A stretch of 64,000 nucleotides of DNA from Streptomyces cacaoi (GTDB lineage Bacteria > Actinomycetota > Actinomycetes > Streptomycetales > Streptomycetaceae): NCBI RefSeq assembly GCF_006539165.1, contig NZ_BJMM01000001.1:1-64000 (forward strand), written 5' to 3'. Positions within the stretch are counted from its first letter, which is position 1, and each line of letters opens with the position of its first letter. The notes beneath the pieces are model-generated. The model saw only the letters and a list, made by a program, of their open reading frames with translations, had not been told where the DNA came from and did not search any database. A program made the position numbers and the translations under genes. Of the stretch, positions 43,269 to 51,818 are shown piece after piece.

Positions 43269-43970
43269 GTGCCCCGCCCGCCCCGGCTCTCCCGCACAGC
43301 GGCGGTGACCACGGCGCTGCGCATCCTCGACGAGGAAGGCCCCGGCGCGCTGTCCATGCGCCGCCTCGCCCAGCGCCTCGACGTCACCAGCCCCTCGCTC
43401 TACAAGCACTTCCGGGACCTGGACGACCTCCTGGACGCCGTCGCCGACGCGGTCGCCCGCCGGATCAACGCCGCCATCACCCGCGAGACCGAGCACCTCG
43501 ACGGATGGCGTGCCGAACTGTCCGTGGTGGCCCGCTGCTACTGCCTCACCTTCCGGCGCCATCCGCACACCCTGGCCCTGGTGATGCGCCGCCCGCTGCG
43601 CAGCCGCGCCTCGCTCGCGGGGATCGACGACATGCTGGCCGTCCTGCTGGGCCGGGGCTGGGGCCTGCCCGAGGCGACCCGGGCCCTGCTGCTCGTCGAG
43701 TCGTACGCCATGGGCGCCGCGTTCACCGCCGCCAGCGCCGGTTTCGCCGCCGACTCCGCCGAACTCGCCCGCCACCCCGCGCTGTCCGCCGCACTGAGCG
43801 GCTCCCACCCCGATCTCCGGCTCGGCACCGACGACTTCGAGCACGGCCTGACGATGCTCCTCGACGGCATCGCCCGCGACCTCGCCCCGAAGGCCGCCCG
43901 GGAGACCGCGCCGGATGCGGGCACTGCCCCTGGAACCGCGCCGGACACCGCCCCGGCCGACGGCCTCTGA
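43269..43970 (+). CDS. TetR-family transcriptional regulator
   Basis: 233 residues. N-terminal helix-turn-helix (about 10-55, SMRRLAQRLDVTSPSLYKHF with the recognition helix) and an all-helical ligand-binding domain close to the TetR C-terminal type. The last about 20 residues are a low-complexity Ala/Pro tail. GTG start after the sequence GAGCAACC, a weak ribosome site. Divergent from the APC permease/amidohydrolase operon across a 335-bp gap, so it probably represses that operon; it may instead be a local regulator of the next gene. Confidence 0.88.
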   Translation: MPRPPRLSRTAAVTTALRILDEEGPGALSMRRLAQRLDVTSPSLYKHFRDLDDLLDAVADAVARRINAAITRETEHLDGWRAELSVVARCYCLTFRRHPHTLALVMRRPLRSRASLAGIDDMLAVLLGRGWGLPEATRALLLVESYAMGAAFTAASAGFAADSAELARHPALSAALSGSHPDLRLGTDDFEHGLTMLLDGIARDLAPKAARETAPDAGTAPGTAPDTAPADGL

Positions 43971-44190
43971 ATCGCCGGGCCGTGCGTTCGTCCGACGGCG
44001 ACCGGCAGGCCGGGCCGCCCCGCCGTCCGAGGTCCCGGGCCGAACGGCGGCCCCCCGCACGGTGGTTGCGACGACGGCTGCCGGGTACCGTCTCTTGCTC
44101 CGGCCGTTCAGGTGTGCGGGGACGGGGAGATGCGCGCCCCGGCTCCGTGCGCCCTCGTCCGACCGACGGCCCGAGCCGAGAAGGAGCAGC

Positions 44191-44997
44191 ATGGCCCCGG
44201 AACCCCGCGCCCACGAGGCCGCCGACCTCGTGGACACCACGGTCCCGCACTCGGCGCGCATCTGGAACTACTGGCTGGGCGGGAAGGACAACTACCCCGT
44301 GGACCGGTTCGCCGGCGACGAGTTCGCCCGGATCTTCCCCGGCATCGTCGACGCCGCCCGCGGCGCCCGGCACTTCCTCGCCCGCGCCGTACGGCACCTG
44401 GCGGGCGAGGTGGGCATCCGCCAGTTCCTCGACGTCGGCACCGGACTGCCCACCGTCGACAACACACACGAGATAGCTCAGCGCGTCGCGCCCGAGTCCC
44501 GCATCGTCTACGTCGACAACGACCCGCTCGTCCTGGCCCACGCGCGCGCCCTGCTCACCTCCACACCGCGGGGCGCGACCGACTACATCCACGCCGATCT
44601 GCGCCGGCCGGCCGACATCCTCGAAGCGGCGGCCAGGACCCTGGACTTCGACCGGCCCGTGGGGCTGATGCTGCTGGGCGTCATGGGGCATGTGCCGGAC
44701 GACGCGCAGGCGCGTGCCCTGGTCGCCGAGCTGGTCGAGGCGCTGCCGCCCGGGAGCCATCTCACGCTCAGTGACGGCACCGACGTCAGCGCCGAGCGCC
44801 GCAAGGCCCACAACCGCTACAACAGCAGCGGGGCGGCCCCCTACGAGCTGCGCTCGCCCGGAACGCTGCGTGAACTCTTCGACGGGCTGGAGCTGTTGGA
44901 GCCCGGTGTGGTGCCGGTCACCGAGTGGCGGCCCGACCCCGACCCGGCCCCACCGGCACCCGTCACCACCTACGGCGGGGTCGCGCGCAAGCCCTGA
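44191..44997 (+). CDS. S-adenosyl methyltransferase-like protein (DUF574 type)
   Basis: 268 residues of an actinomycete-specific SAM-binding family. Hallmark SARIWNYWLGGKDNYPVDR near residue 23, DVGTGLPTVDNTHEIAQ (SAM loop), VYVDNDPLV, and the C-terminal RYNSSGAAPYELRSP. AAGGAG is 5 nt before the ATG, which decides the start against a longer open frame. The methyl acceptor of this expanded family is generally unknown. It lies between the TetR gene and the convergent rpsN operon. Confidence 0.9.
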   Translation: MAPEPRAHEAADLVDTTVPHSARIWNYWLGGKDNYPVDRFAGDEFARIFPGIVDAARGARHFLARAVRHLAGEVGIRQFLDVGTGLPTVDNTHEIAQRVAPESRIVYVDNDPLVLAHARALLTSTPRGATDYIHADLRRPADILEAAARTLDFDRPVGLMLLGVMGHVPDDAQARALVAELVEALPPGSHLTLSDGTDVSAERRKAHNRYNSSGAAPYELRSPGTLRELFDGLELLEPGVVPVTEWRPDPDPAPPAPVTTYGGVARKP

Positions 44998-45056
44998 GCT
45001 GTTCCGGCGGCGGGTGTGCCCGGCCCCGGCAGGGCCGGGCACACCGAACGCGCCGG

Positions 45057-45362
45057 TTACCAGCTGGACTTGCGGACCCCCGGCAGAAAGCCGGCGTGCG
45101 CCTGCTCGCGCAGCCGGATCCGGGACAGCCCGAAGGCCCGCAGATGCCCGCGCGGCCTGCCGTCGACCGAGTCCCGGTTGCGTACCCGGGTGGCGCTCGC
45201 GTCCCGCGGCTGGCGGGCCAGCTCCCGCTGCGCCGCCGCTCGCCGCTCGGGCGGGGTGTCCGGCCGGCGCACCAGCTCCTTCAGCTCCGCCCGCCGCTCG
45301 GCGTACCGGGCGACCACCGCCCGGCGCTTCTCGTTCTTCACGATCTTGCTCTTCTTCGCCAT
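45057..45362 (-). CDS. rpsN: 30S ribosomal protein S14, zinc-free paralogue
   Basis: 101 residues ([14 protein letters not shown] start, C-terminus [11 protein letters not shown]), the long S14 form that has no CxxC zinc ribbon. It lacks cysteines altogether. In actinomycetes such Cys-free forms replace the zinc-binding S14 when zinc is scarce, under control of Zur. Its ATG shares one base with the rpmB stop (TGATG at 45364-45360), so the two are translationally coupled. The gene ends 60 nt from the convergent methyltransferase gene. Confidence 0.95.
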   Translation of the reverse strand: MAKKSKIVKNEKRRAVVARYAERRAELKELVRRPDTPPERRAAAQRELARQPRDASATRVRNRDSVDGRPRGHLRAFGLSRIRLREQAHAGFLPGVRKSSW

Positions 45363-45598
45363 CAGACCTTCTCCCCGCGTGCCCGGATCCGTGCCACGGC
45401 CCGCTCGATGCCCATCGCGTCCACGGCCCTGATCGCCTTGGCGCTCAGGGTGAGCCGTACGTGCCGCCCCTCGCTGGGCAGCCAGTAGCGCTTCGTCTGG
45501 ATGTTGGGGTCGAAGCGTCGCCGGGTGCGCCGGTGGGAGTGGGAGACGTTGTTGCCGAACGTGGGCCGCCGGCCGGTCAGTTGGCAGTGCGCTGCCAA
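45362..45598 (-). CDS. rpmB: 50S ribosomal protein L28, zinc-free paralogue
   Basis: 78 residues, with L28 motifs [18 protein letters not shown]. The C+ form of L28 has two CxxC pairs; here only one cysteine (HCQLTG) remains, so it should not bind zinc. Start codon is TTG at 45598: AGGAGGT lies 5-6 nt before it and an N-terminal [11 protein letters not shown] fits the family; no ATG or GTG is available at that place. Overlaps rpsN by one base. Divergent from rpmE2, with a 137-bp control region between. Confidence 0.92.
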   Translation of the reverse strand: MAAHCQLTGRRPTFGNNVSHSHRRTRRRFDPNIQTKRYWLPSEGRHVRLTLSAKAIRAVDAMGIERAVARIRARGEKV

Positions 45599-45617
45599 GG
45601 GGGACCTCCTCGCTAGA

Positions 45618-45638
45618 TGAAAATGGTTCCCGTTTCTG
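45618..45638. promoter_or_regulatory. Candidate Zur-type operator between rpmB and rpmE2
   Basis: TGAAAATGGTTCCCGTTTCTG at 45618-45638 is an imperfect inverted repeat (GAAA..GG and CC..TTTC) in the only AT-rich part of the region. It resembles the ATGAAAA/TTTTCAT style of actinomycete Zur boxes, and Zn-independent ribosomal genes are the classic Zur targets. TATCGT at 45641-45646 can serve as -10 for rpmE2. No -35 assigned. Confidence 0.55.
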
Positions 45639-45735
45639 TGTATCGTAGCGTTCGCGGCGACCACGCGGGACCGGCCCCGTCCGGCCGGCCCGCCCGCACA
45701 CCGACACCCGCCACCGACCGCGCCCGGAGCACACG

Positions 45736-45990
45736 ATGAAACCCGGTATCCATCCCTCCTACGGCCCCGTCGTCTTCCGCGACGCCGCAGCGGACTTCGC
45801 CTTCCTCACCCGCTCCACGGCCACCAGCGACCGCACGATCGTCTGGGAGGACGGCCACACCTATCCGGTGATCGATGTGGAGATCTCCTCGGCGAGCCAT
45901 CCCTTCTACACCGGCAGGCAGCGCGTCGTGGACACCGAGGGACGCGTCCAGCTCTTCGAGCGGCGCTACGGGAAGCGCGGCCGGGCGTAG
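45736..45990 (+). CDS. rpmE2: 50S ribosomal protein L31 type B, zinc-free
   Basis: 84 residues. [16 protein letters not shown] start and the HPFYTGRQ motif identify the type B L31, which has no zinc-binding cysteines (none here). It replaces the zinc-binding L31 at low zinc. The ATG follows a leader of about 90 nt that includes the candidate Zur operator. Divergent from rpmB-rpsN, consistent with one shared switch. Confidence 0.95.
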   Translation: MKPGIHPSYGPVVFRDAAADFAFLTRSTATSDRTIVWEDGHTYPVIDVEISSASHPFYTGRQRVVDTEGRVQLFERRYGKRGRA

Positions 45991-46194
45991 CCCCACCGAC
46001 CGGCGACCAGGCATGCGGTCGCCTGCCGTGTCCGGCGACGTGGCGCCGGCGCGGCCGACGGGAGCGGGCCGAACCTCGGCCGGCCCGCTCCCGTCCCTCC
46101 TCCGCGCGCTCTGCCGCCTTCTCCGCGACGCGTCCCTCCCGCACGGCCGGTGAATCCGCTGGGCCTCCGCCGCCCGACGGGGGACACTGCGGAC

Positions 46195-47049
46195 ATGTCC
46201 ACCGACCTTTCGGAGTCCGGCGCTTCGGAGCACCGCGCCTCGGGCTCCGGCGCGTGCAGGGAGCCGCGTGGCCCGCTGTGCACCCGCGCCTCGCTCGTCG
46301 CCGCACTACGAACACTCGGGCTGCGCCCGGGGGACACCGCCTTGGTGCACACCTCGCTCAGCGCGCTCGGCTGGGTGTGCGGCGGGGCGCCCACCGTGGT
46401 CCGGGCGCTGCTCGACGTCCTCGGCGACACCGGCACCCTCGTCGTACCGGCACACTCCGGCGACAACAGCGACCCCGCGGAGTGGAGCGCCCCGCCCGTC
46501 CCGGAGTCCTGGTGGCAGCCGATCCGGGACGCGATGCCCGGGTACGACCCGCACACGACGCCCACGTACGGCGTCGGCATCGTCCCCGAGACCGTCCGCA
46601 CCTGGCCCGGCGCCGTCCGCAGCGCCCACCCGCAGACCTCGTTCGCGGCGCTCGGGGCGCGCGCCCGCACCGTCGTCGACGGCCACGCGCTCGACTGCCG
46701 GCTCGGCGAACGCAGCCCGCTGGCCAGGCTGGAGGAGGCCGGGGCGCGCATCCTCCTGCTCGGCGCGGGCTACGCCTCCTGCACGGCCTTCCACCTGGCC
46801 GAATACCGGGTCCCGGCGCCCCGTACCGAGGTGTCGTTCGCCGTGGCCACCCCGCTGGGGCGCCGCTGGACGACCGTTCGCGACACCTCCGTCAGCGCGG
46901 ACCGCTTCGACGAACTCGGCGCCGCGTTCGAGGCCGTCCGCCCCGTCGCCCGGGGCCGAGTGGGCGCCGCCGACGCCCGGCTGTTCCCGCTGCGCGACGC
47001 CGTCGCCTTCGCCCGCGACTGGCTGGCGGAGCACCGGGCGAGGGGCTGA
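46195..47049 (+). CDS. AAC(3)-family aminoglycoside N-acetyltransferase-like protein
   Basis: 284 residues, normal length. Seen: HTSLSALGWVCGG (antibiotic-binding loop), TPTYGVGIVPE, SAHPQTSFAALG with the family's catalytic-type Ser/His segment, and LLLGAGYASCTAFHLAEYR. The family includes enzymes that acetylate the 3-amino group of 2-deoxystreptamine aminoglycosides with acetyl-CoA, but also unknown chromosomal paralogues; I cannot tell resistance from metabolism here. ATG 46195 preferred over a GTG 15 codons earlier; GACACT 6 nt upstream could be a leaderless -10. No aminoglycoside biosynthesis gene is nearby. Confidence 0.82.
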   Translation: MSTDLSESGASEHRASGSGACREPRGPLCTRASLVAALRTLGLRPGDTALVHTSLSALGWVCGGAPTVVRALLDVLGDTGTLVVPAHSGDNSDPAEWSAPPVPESWWQPIRDAMPGYDPHTTPTYGVGIVPETVRTWPGAVRSAHPQTSFAALGARARTVVDGHALDCRLGERSPLARLEEAGARILLLGAGYASCTAFHLAEYRVPAPRTEVSFAVATPLGRRWTTVRDTSVSADRFDELGAAFEAVRPVARGRVGAADARLFPLRDAVAFARDWLAEHRARG

Positions 47050-47102
47050 GCGCGCCGCGGGGCCCGGCCTCGGTCTGCCCCCGGCTCGTCCTCGGGCGGG
47101 GC

Positions 47103-47873
47103 CTACTCGCCGAGCAGGCAGAAGAGGGCGCCCGCAGGGTCGCGGAGGGTGGCGGCGCGGCCCTCGGGGGCCTCGCGGGAGGTGGAGATGACCTCGCCGC
47201 CGGCGCGGACGGCGGCGGCCAGCGCCTCGTCGAGGTCGGCGGAGCGGAAGAAGACGTCCCAGCGGGTGCGGACGTTCGGGTCGGGGGCCGCCTCGACGCC
47301 GCCGCCGCGCAGCCCGGCGACGGTCTGCCCGTCCACCAGCAGGTGCACCTCGTCCTGCGCCTCCTCGTAACCGACGCCCTGGTTCGCGTTCTTGGACCAC
47401 TCCAGGGCCTCGCCGTAGAAGACGGCCGCGGCGAACGCGTCCGGGGTGCGCAGCTCCAGCCACGCGGGTGCCTGGCCGGCGCCGACCGTCCAGCCCTCCG
47501 GCACCTCGCCCTCCCACAGGCCGAAGGGCGCGCCGTAGGGGTCCGCGGCCACGGCGGCCCGGCCGTCGCCGACCCGCAGCGGGCCGACGGCGACGGTCGC
47601 CCCGCGCTCGTTGACGCGTTCACCGGCCCGGTCGGCGCTGTCGACGGAGAAGAAGACGGTCCAGCGGACCGGCAGTTGACGGGAGACGGACGTCTCGTTG
47701 AACCCGGCCACCGGCTGGCCGTCCCGGGTGGCCACCCGGAACTCCGGGCCCAGCTCGCTGTCCTGGAAGGACCAGCCCAGCACCGGCCCGTAGAACTCCT
47801 CGGCCGCCCGCTGGTCCCCCGTGGTGAGACTGACCCAGCAGGGCACCCCGTGGGTGCCGGGGACGGAATCCAT
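47103..47873 (-). CDS. VOC-family protein, two glyoxalase-like domains
   Basis: 256 residues with two glyoxalase/bleomycin-resistance-like (VOC) modules, about residues 9-122 and 135-255, resembling the mycobacterial CFP30B-like proteins. Repeats of the type PCWVSLTTGD and WDVFFRSAD start each half-module. GAGGTGG is 7 nt before the ATG at 47873. The longer upstream open frame is a shadow of the region containing the helix-rich protein. Function of this subgroup is unknown; it could bind a hydrophobic small molecule. Confidence 0.86.
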   Translation of the reverse strand: MDSVPGTHGVPCWVSLTTGDQRAAEEFYGPVLGWSFQDSELGPEFRVATRDGQPVAGFNETSVSRQLPVRWTVFFSVDSADRAGERVNERGATVAVGPLRVGDGRAAVAADPYGAPFGLWEGEVPEGWTVGAGQAPAWLELRTPDAFAAAVFYGEALEWSKNANQGVGYEEAQDEVHLLVDGQTVAGLRGGGVEAAPDPNVRTRWDVFFRSADLDEALAAAVRAGGEVISTSREAPEGRAATLRDPAGALFCLLGE

Positions 47874-48240
47874 CGGTTGCCACCTCTCAGTCGCCTCGCC
47901 GGCCCGGCACGTCGCCGGGACGTACGGCCCGGGTACGACGCTCCGTGCGCGGCGCGCACCGTATGTGACGACGGTCGGTCCGGCAGCCCGGCGCCCGCGG
48001 CCGGGGGACGCGTCGGGGCACCCGGACGGAGCAGCCGCGGGCTCGCTGCCCGCGCGCCGGGGTGCCCCGGGCGGCGCGCGGCGAAACCCGCCGACGGCCC
48101 GGGCCCGGCGGGTGTGACGCCGGTCCGGTGCGGCACCCGGGAGGGCGGGCCGGGTCGCTCCGGGTCGCCGTGCGGCGGCGGGGGCGGCACGGTGGGAACG
48201 TCCCGGAGGAGAGGCCCCGGGAACCGACCGAGGAGGAGTC

Positions 48241-48585
48241 GTGGCCGCAGGGAGGAGCGCAGGCGCCGGCCGGACACGGGAGCGCCGGTTCGAGCTCTTC
48301 AGGAAGGGCGCGCGGAACCAGGGCGTGCCGGCCCGTCGCGCGAAGGAGATCGCCGCCCGCGCGGTCCGCAGGGCCCCGGCGTCGGCGGACGGAGGCGCTC
48401 CGGAGGAGGTGCTGCCACCCGGAGCCGGGGCGGAACAGGCACCCGGAGCGGGTGCGGACCGGGCGGCGCGGCAGCAGCCGGGCGGGCCCACCCGGGACGA
48501 GCTGTACGACGAGGCCAGGCAGCGCGGCGTCCGGGGCCGCTCGCGGATGACGAAGCGGCAGCTGCGCAGGGCGCTGGGCCGGTAG
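48241..48585 (+). CDS. Small basic SAP/Rho-N-like protein
   Basis: 114 residues, basic. The C-terminal stretch DELYDEARQRGVRGRSRM followed by TKRQLRRAL is a helix-extended-helix like SAP/Rho N-terminal segments that touch nucleic acids. The N-terminal part (ERRFELFRKGARNQGVPARRAKEIAARAV) is helical and charged. GTG start after GAGGAGGAG. Proteins like this are labelled plasmid stabilization proteins in databases, without evidence for that role that I know of. Followed by a repeat and a DUF5133 gene. Confidence 0.75.
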   Translation: MAAGRSAGAGRTRERRFELFRKGARNQGVPARRAKEIAARAVRRAPASADGGAPEEVLPPGAGAEQAPGAGADRAARQQPGGPTRDELYDEARQRGVRGRSRMTKRQLRRALGR

Positions 48586-48710
48586 CCCCGGCGTACGGGC
48601 GGACGGCCCCGCCTCGCCGAGTCGGCCGCCGCGGAACCGCCGCGGAACCGGCGCGGTGCGGACGCAGAACCGGCGGGGCACGGACACGGAACGGCGCCGC
48701 GAGGCGCCTC

Positions 48711-48771
48711 GGACGACCCCCTGGACGACCCCTGACGACCCCCGGACGACCCCCGGATGACCCCCTGGATG
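48711..48771. repeat. 11-bp GGACGACCCCC tandem repeat
   Basis: About five slightly varied units (GGACGACCCCCT, GGACGACCCCT, GACGACCCCC, GGACGACCCCC, GGATGACCCCC) end just before the ribosome binding region of the DUF5133 gene. Confidence 0.75.
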
Positions 48772-48786
48772 AGAGGTGCCGAGGAC

Positions 48787-48993
48787 ATGATGGCTCACCC
48801 CGACACCCTGCGAGAGCTGCTCGCACGCTACGAGGCCCTGCGGATCCACATCCGGCGGCGGCCCGAGGACCCCGAGCGGCGCCGCGAGATCGACGACGTC
48901 TCCTACACGCTGTGCGTCTCCACCGCGACGTGCGACATCCGGGAAGCCCTGGCCGCGGCCCGTCGGCACATCGGCGCTGCCGAGCCCACCTGA
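48787..48993 (+). CDS. DUF5133-family small protein
   Basis: 68 residues, starting at the first of two adjacent ATGs (48787, 48790), after AGAGGTGCCGAGG. DTLRELLARYEALR and VSYTLCVSTATCDIREAL are the DUF5133 signature, a helical family found only in actinomycetes; the function is unknown. Members are numerous per genome, often beside regulators. It is separated from the next gene, on the other strand, by a 7-bp repeat array. Confidence 0.85.
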   Translation: MMAHPDTLRELLARYEALRIHIRRRPEDPERRREIDDVSYTLCVSTATCDIREALAAARRHIGAAEPT

Positions 48994-49043
48994 GCGGGCC
49001 CGGCCCGGACAGCGGCCGGTACCGAACGCGGGCCGCCCCGGGG

Positions 49044-49114
49044 CCCGTCGGCCGTCAGCGCCGTCGGCCGTCGGCCGTCAGCCGTCAGCCGTCGGCCGTC
49101 AGTCGTCGGCCGTG
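49044..49114. repeat. 7-bp GCCGTCA/G tandem repeat reaching into the lysG 3' end
   Basis: About nine units of GCCGTCG or GCCGTCA run across the stop codon of the LysR gene (stop at 49099), so the last five codons (and downstream) lie inside the array. One 2-bp insertion breaks the register after the second unit. Confidence 0.7.
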
Positions 49115-50040
49115 GGACGTCGAGGGTGCTGCACCAGCGCCTCGCCCGCCGCCGCCACGACCGCGTCGGCGGTCGCCGCCAGGGCGGGGGAGTCCAGCTT
49201 CCACTGCTGCCAGAACAGCGGTACGTCGATGGTCCGGTCCGCGTCCAGTGCCGTCAGCGTGCCGGCCGCCAGCCGGGGCAGCGCCTGCGGTTCGGGTACG
49301 AGGCCCCAGCCCATGCCGGCGGTGACCGCGTCCACGAACCCCTCCGAGGTGGGGACGTGGTGCCGCAGCCGGCTCGCGCCGCGCCGGCCGCCGGTCAGCC
49401 GTCGTACGAACCGGTCCTGGAGGCTGTCGCGGCGGTCGAAGCAGACGACGGGCGCGTCCGGCAGCAGCCGGCGCAGCGGGGTGCCGGGCCGGCCGGCCAG
49501 ATGCCGCTCGACGAACGCGGGGGCGGCGGCGGGCAGATAGCGCAGCCGGCCGAGGCGGCGGACGGAGCAGCCGGCGACCGGCTGCGACGAGGACGTCACG
49601 GCGGCCATGACCGCGCCCTCGCGGAGCAGCGTCAGGGTGTGGAACTCGTCCTCGCGGTGCAACTCGAAGCAGATGTGCAGCTCTTCGGGCACCCGGGTCA
49701 GCGCGTCGAGGAACCAGGTGGCGAGCGAGTCGGCGTTCACCGCGACCGGCAGCGGGGCGGGCTCGGCGGGGTCGCCCGCGCCGAGTTCGGCCCGCGCGTC
49801 CCGCTCCAGCCGGGCCGTCTGGCGGGCGAGGCGCACCATCACCTGCCCGGACTCGGTCGGGCGCACCGGCTTCGTACGCGTCAACAGGACCCGGCCGGTG
49901 CGCTGTTCGAGGGCCTTGACGCGCTGGCTGACGGCGGACGGCGTGACGTGCAGCGCGGCGGCCGCAGCGTCGAAGGTGCCCTCGTCCACGACCGCGAGCA
50001 GGGTGCGGACCTGGTCGAGGGGAAGCTCCGGCATGCTCAT
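49099..50040 (-). CDS. lysG: LysR-family regulator (ArgP/LysG type)
   Basis: 313 residues. HTH at about 10-65 (FDAAAAALHVTPSAVSQRVKALEQ), then a LysR substrate-binding domain of the ArgP/IciA type (PVAVNADSLATWFL, WGLVPEPQAL). ArgP/LysG activates an exporter of lysine and arginine from the divergent promoter; exactly that gene (LysE/ArgO family) is divergent at 50137, 96 nt away. The 3' end is inside a 7-bp repeat. The start ATG is the only one in frame near homology. Confidence 0.9.
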   Translation of the reverse strand: MSMPELPLDQVRTLLAVVDEGTFDAAAAALHVTPSAVSQRVKALEQRTGRVLLTRTKPVRPTESGQVMVRLARQTARLERDARAELGAGDPAEPAPLPVAVNADSLATWFLDALTRVPEELHICFELHREDEFHTLTLLREGAVMAAVTSSSQPVAGCSVRRLGRLRYLPAAAPAFVERHLAGRPGTPLRRLLPDAPVVCFDRRDSLQDRFVRRLTGGRRGASRLRHHVPTSEGFVDAVTAGMGWGLVPEPQALPRLAAGTLTALDADRTIDVPLFWQQWKLDSPALAATADAVVAAAGEALVQHPRRPTADD

Positions 50041-50123
50041 CGTGCCAGGCTATCCGCCCACGGAGTTCAGCAGAGCTTAAGCAGCATGAGAATCTTTAAC
50101 TGTACTCAGCCTGTTCCGCTCCT

Positions 50124-50136
50124 TAGCGTCGCCGGT
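50124..50136 (+). promoter_or_regulatory. Candidate leaderless promoter of the LysE exporter gene
   Basis: TAGCGT at 50124-50129 is 7 nt before the ATG at 50137, with no ribosome binding site. The same TAGCGT plus 7 nt is seen at 37101 before the methyltransferase gene. The 96-bp divergent region also holds AT-rich stretches (around 50073-50105) suited to LysR binding. Confidence 0.5.
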
Positions 50137-50754
50137 ATGGGAACAGCACTGGCCTCGGCCGCCGCCGGATTCGGCACCGGACTCTCGCTCATCGTCGCCA
50201 TCGGCTCGCAGAACGCCTTCGTCCTGCGCCAGGGCATCCGCCGCGAGGCGGTCCTGCCCGTGGTGGCGCTGTGCACCGTGTCCGACGCGGTGCTCATCGC
50301 GGCCGGGGTCACCGGGATGGGAGCGGTGGTCACCGCGTGGCCGCCGATGCTGACGGTCGTCGGCCTGGCGGGCGGGGCCTTTCTGCTCGGCTACGCCGCC
50401 CTGGCCGCGCGGCGCGCCGTGCGCCCCTCGTCGCTGACCGCCGAGGGCGGCGCGGCCGTCTCCCGGCGCCGGGCCGTGCTCACCTGCCTCGCGCTGACCT
50501 GGCTCAACCCGCATGTGTACCTGGACACCGTGCTGCTGCTCGGCTCCGTCGCCGCCGGACACGGCCAGGCACGCTGGACGTTCGGGGTGGGCGCCGCGCT
50601 CGGCAGCCTCGTGTGGTTCTGCGCGCTCGGATACGGGGCCCGGCTGCTGAGCGGCTTCTTCGCGCGCCCGGGCGCCTGGCGGGTGCTGGACGGGCTGATC
50701 GCCGCGACGATGGCCGTCATCGGCGGCACGCTCCTCGTCGGCGCCCTGCGCTGA
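50137..50754 (+). CDS. lysE: LysE/ArgO-family amino acid exporter
   Basis: 205-residue inner-membrane exporter, about six hydrophobic segments. Family start GLSLIVAIGSQNAFVLRQGI and ALTWLNPHVYLDTVLLLGS, the LysE/ArgO hallmark with NPHVYLD. Exports lysine, arginine or analogues when intracellular levels rise, under control of the divergent LysR regulator. The ATG follows the leaderless-type promoter. Length matches ArgO (about 205-211). Confidence 0.92.
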   Translation: MGTALASAAAGFGTGLSLIVAIGSQNAFVLRQGIRREAVLPVVALCTVSDAVLIAAGVTGMGAVVTAWPPMLTVVGLAGGAFLLGYAALAARRAVRPSSLTAEGGAAVSRRRAVLTCLALTWLNPHVYLDTVLLLGSVAAGHGQARWTFGVGAALGSLVWFCALGYGARLLSGFFARPGAWRVLDGLIAATMAVIGGTLLVGALR

Positions 50755-50878
50755 ACCCGCGGTGCCGAACCCCGTCGCGAGCACACCGCGTTCCGCCGCA
50801 CGGCCCGGAAGAACCGCGCGGGACCGGGGAGTTCGCCCCCGCGCCACGTACCGGCGGACCGGCCGGGATACTGACACG

Positions 50879-51748
50879 ATGCACGCCGATGACTCAGCGC
50901 CCCGAGACCAGGACGACGGCGGGCCCGGCCTGTACGCCGTCAGCGATCTGCACATCGTCTACGACCAGAACAAGGAGTTCCTGGAGAGCATCAGACCCCG
51001 TACGCCCGAGGACTGGCTGATCGTCGCGGGTGACGTCTCGGAGACGGCCGACGAGATCGCCTGGGCCCTGCGCCTGCTGGCCGCCCGGTTCGCCCGGGTG
51101 ATCTGGGTGCCGGGCAACCACGAACTGTGGACGCCCAAGGGCGATCCGAACCAGCTGCGCGGCGAGGAGCGGTACCGGCATCTCGTCGCCGTGTGCCGGG
51201 AGGCGGGGGTGGTGACGCCCGAGGACCCGTTCCCCGTCTGGGAGGGCGCGGGCGGACCGGTGACCGTCGCGCCGCTCTTCCTGCTCTACGACTACTCGTT
51301 CCGGCCCGAGGGCACCTTCTCGAAGAAGGAGGCGCTGGAGTACGCCTACGAGACGGGCGTGGTGTGCACGGACGAAGTGCTGCTGCACCCGGACCCGTTC
51401 GCCACCCGGGACGACTGGTGCCGGGAGCGGGTACGGGTCAGCCAGGAGAAGCTCGCCCGGCTGCCGCAGGGCAGTCGCACGATCCTGGTCAACCACTGGC
51501 CGCTGGTGCGCGACGACACCCGGATCCTGCGCTACCCGGAGTTCGCGCAGTGGTGCGGGACGACGCTCAGCGCGGACTGGCACGTGCGGTACTCGGCGGC
51601 GGCCGTCGTCTACGGCCATCTGCACATCCCCCGGACGACCTGGCACGACGGGGTGCCCTTCCACGAGGTCTCGGTGGGCTACCCGCGGGAGTGGACCCGC
51701 TCCTGGCACCCGGACCCGGCCCTGCGCAGGATCCTGCCGGCCGGATGA
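50879..51748 (+). CDS. Metallophosphoesterase
   Basis: 289 residues of a calcineurin-like phosphoesterase: SDLHIVYD (motif I), AGDVSE (motif II), PGNHELW (motif III, GNHE), NHWPL (later His), YGHLHIPR (GHxH variant). Two metals would bind at these Asp, His and Asn residues. Substrate unknown: nucleotide, phosphodiester or phosphoprotein. ATG at 50879 with GATACT 6 nt upstream suggests a leaderless start; no ribosome site seen. In other actinomycetes a homologue sits beside a phosphopantetheinyl transferase gene, as I recall, but none is adjacent here. Confidence 0.9.
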   Translation: MHADDSAPRDQDDGGPGLYAVSDLHIVYDQNKEFLESIRPRTPEDWLIVAGDVSETADEIAWALRLLAARFARVIWVPGNHELWTPKGDPNQLRGEERYRHLVAVCREAGVVTPEDPFPVWEGAGGPVTVAPLFLLYDYSFRPEGTFSKKEALEYAYETGVVCTDEVLLHPDPFATRDDWCRERVRVSQEKLARLPQGSRTILVNHWPLVRDDTRILRYPEFAQWCGTTLSADWHVRYSAAAVVYGHLHIPRTTWHDGVPFHEVSVGYPREWTRSWHPDPALRRILPAG

Positions 51749-51818
51749 GCCGCGCGGGTGCGCCCGCCGGGCGGGCGGGCGCACGGCCGTGCGGACCGAC
51801 GGCACGCCGCCGGTCCGG

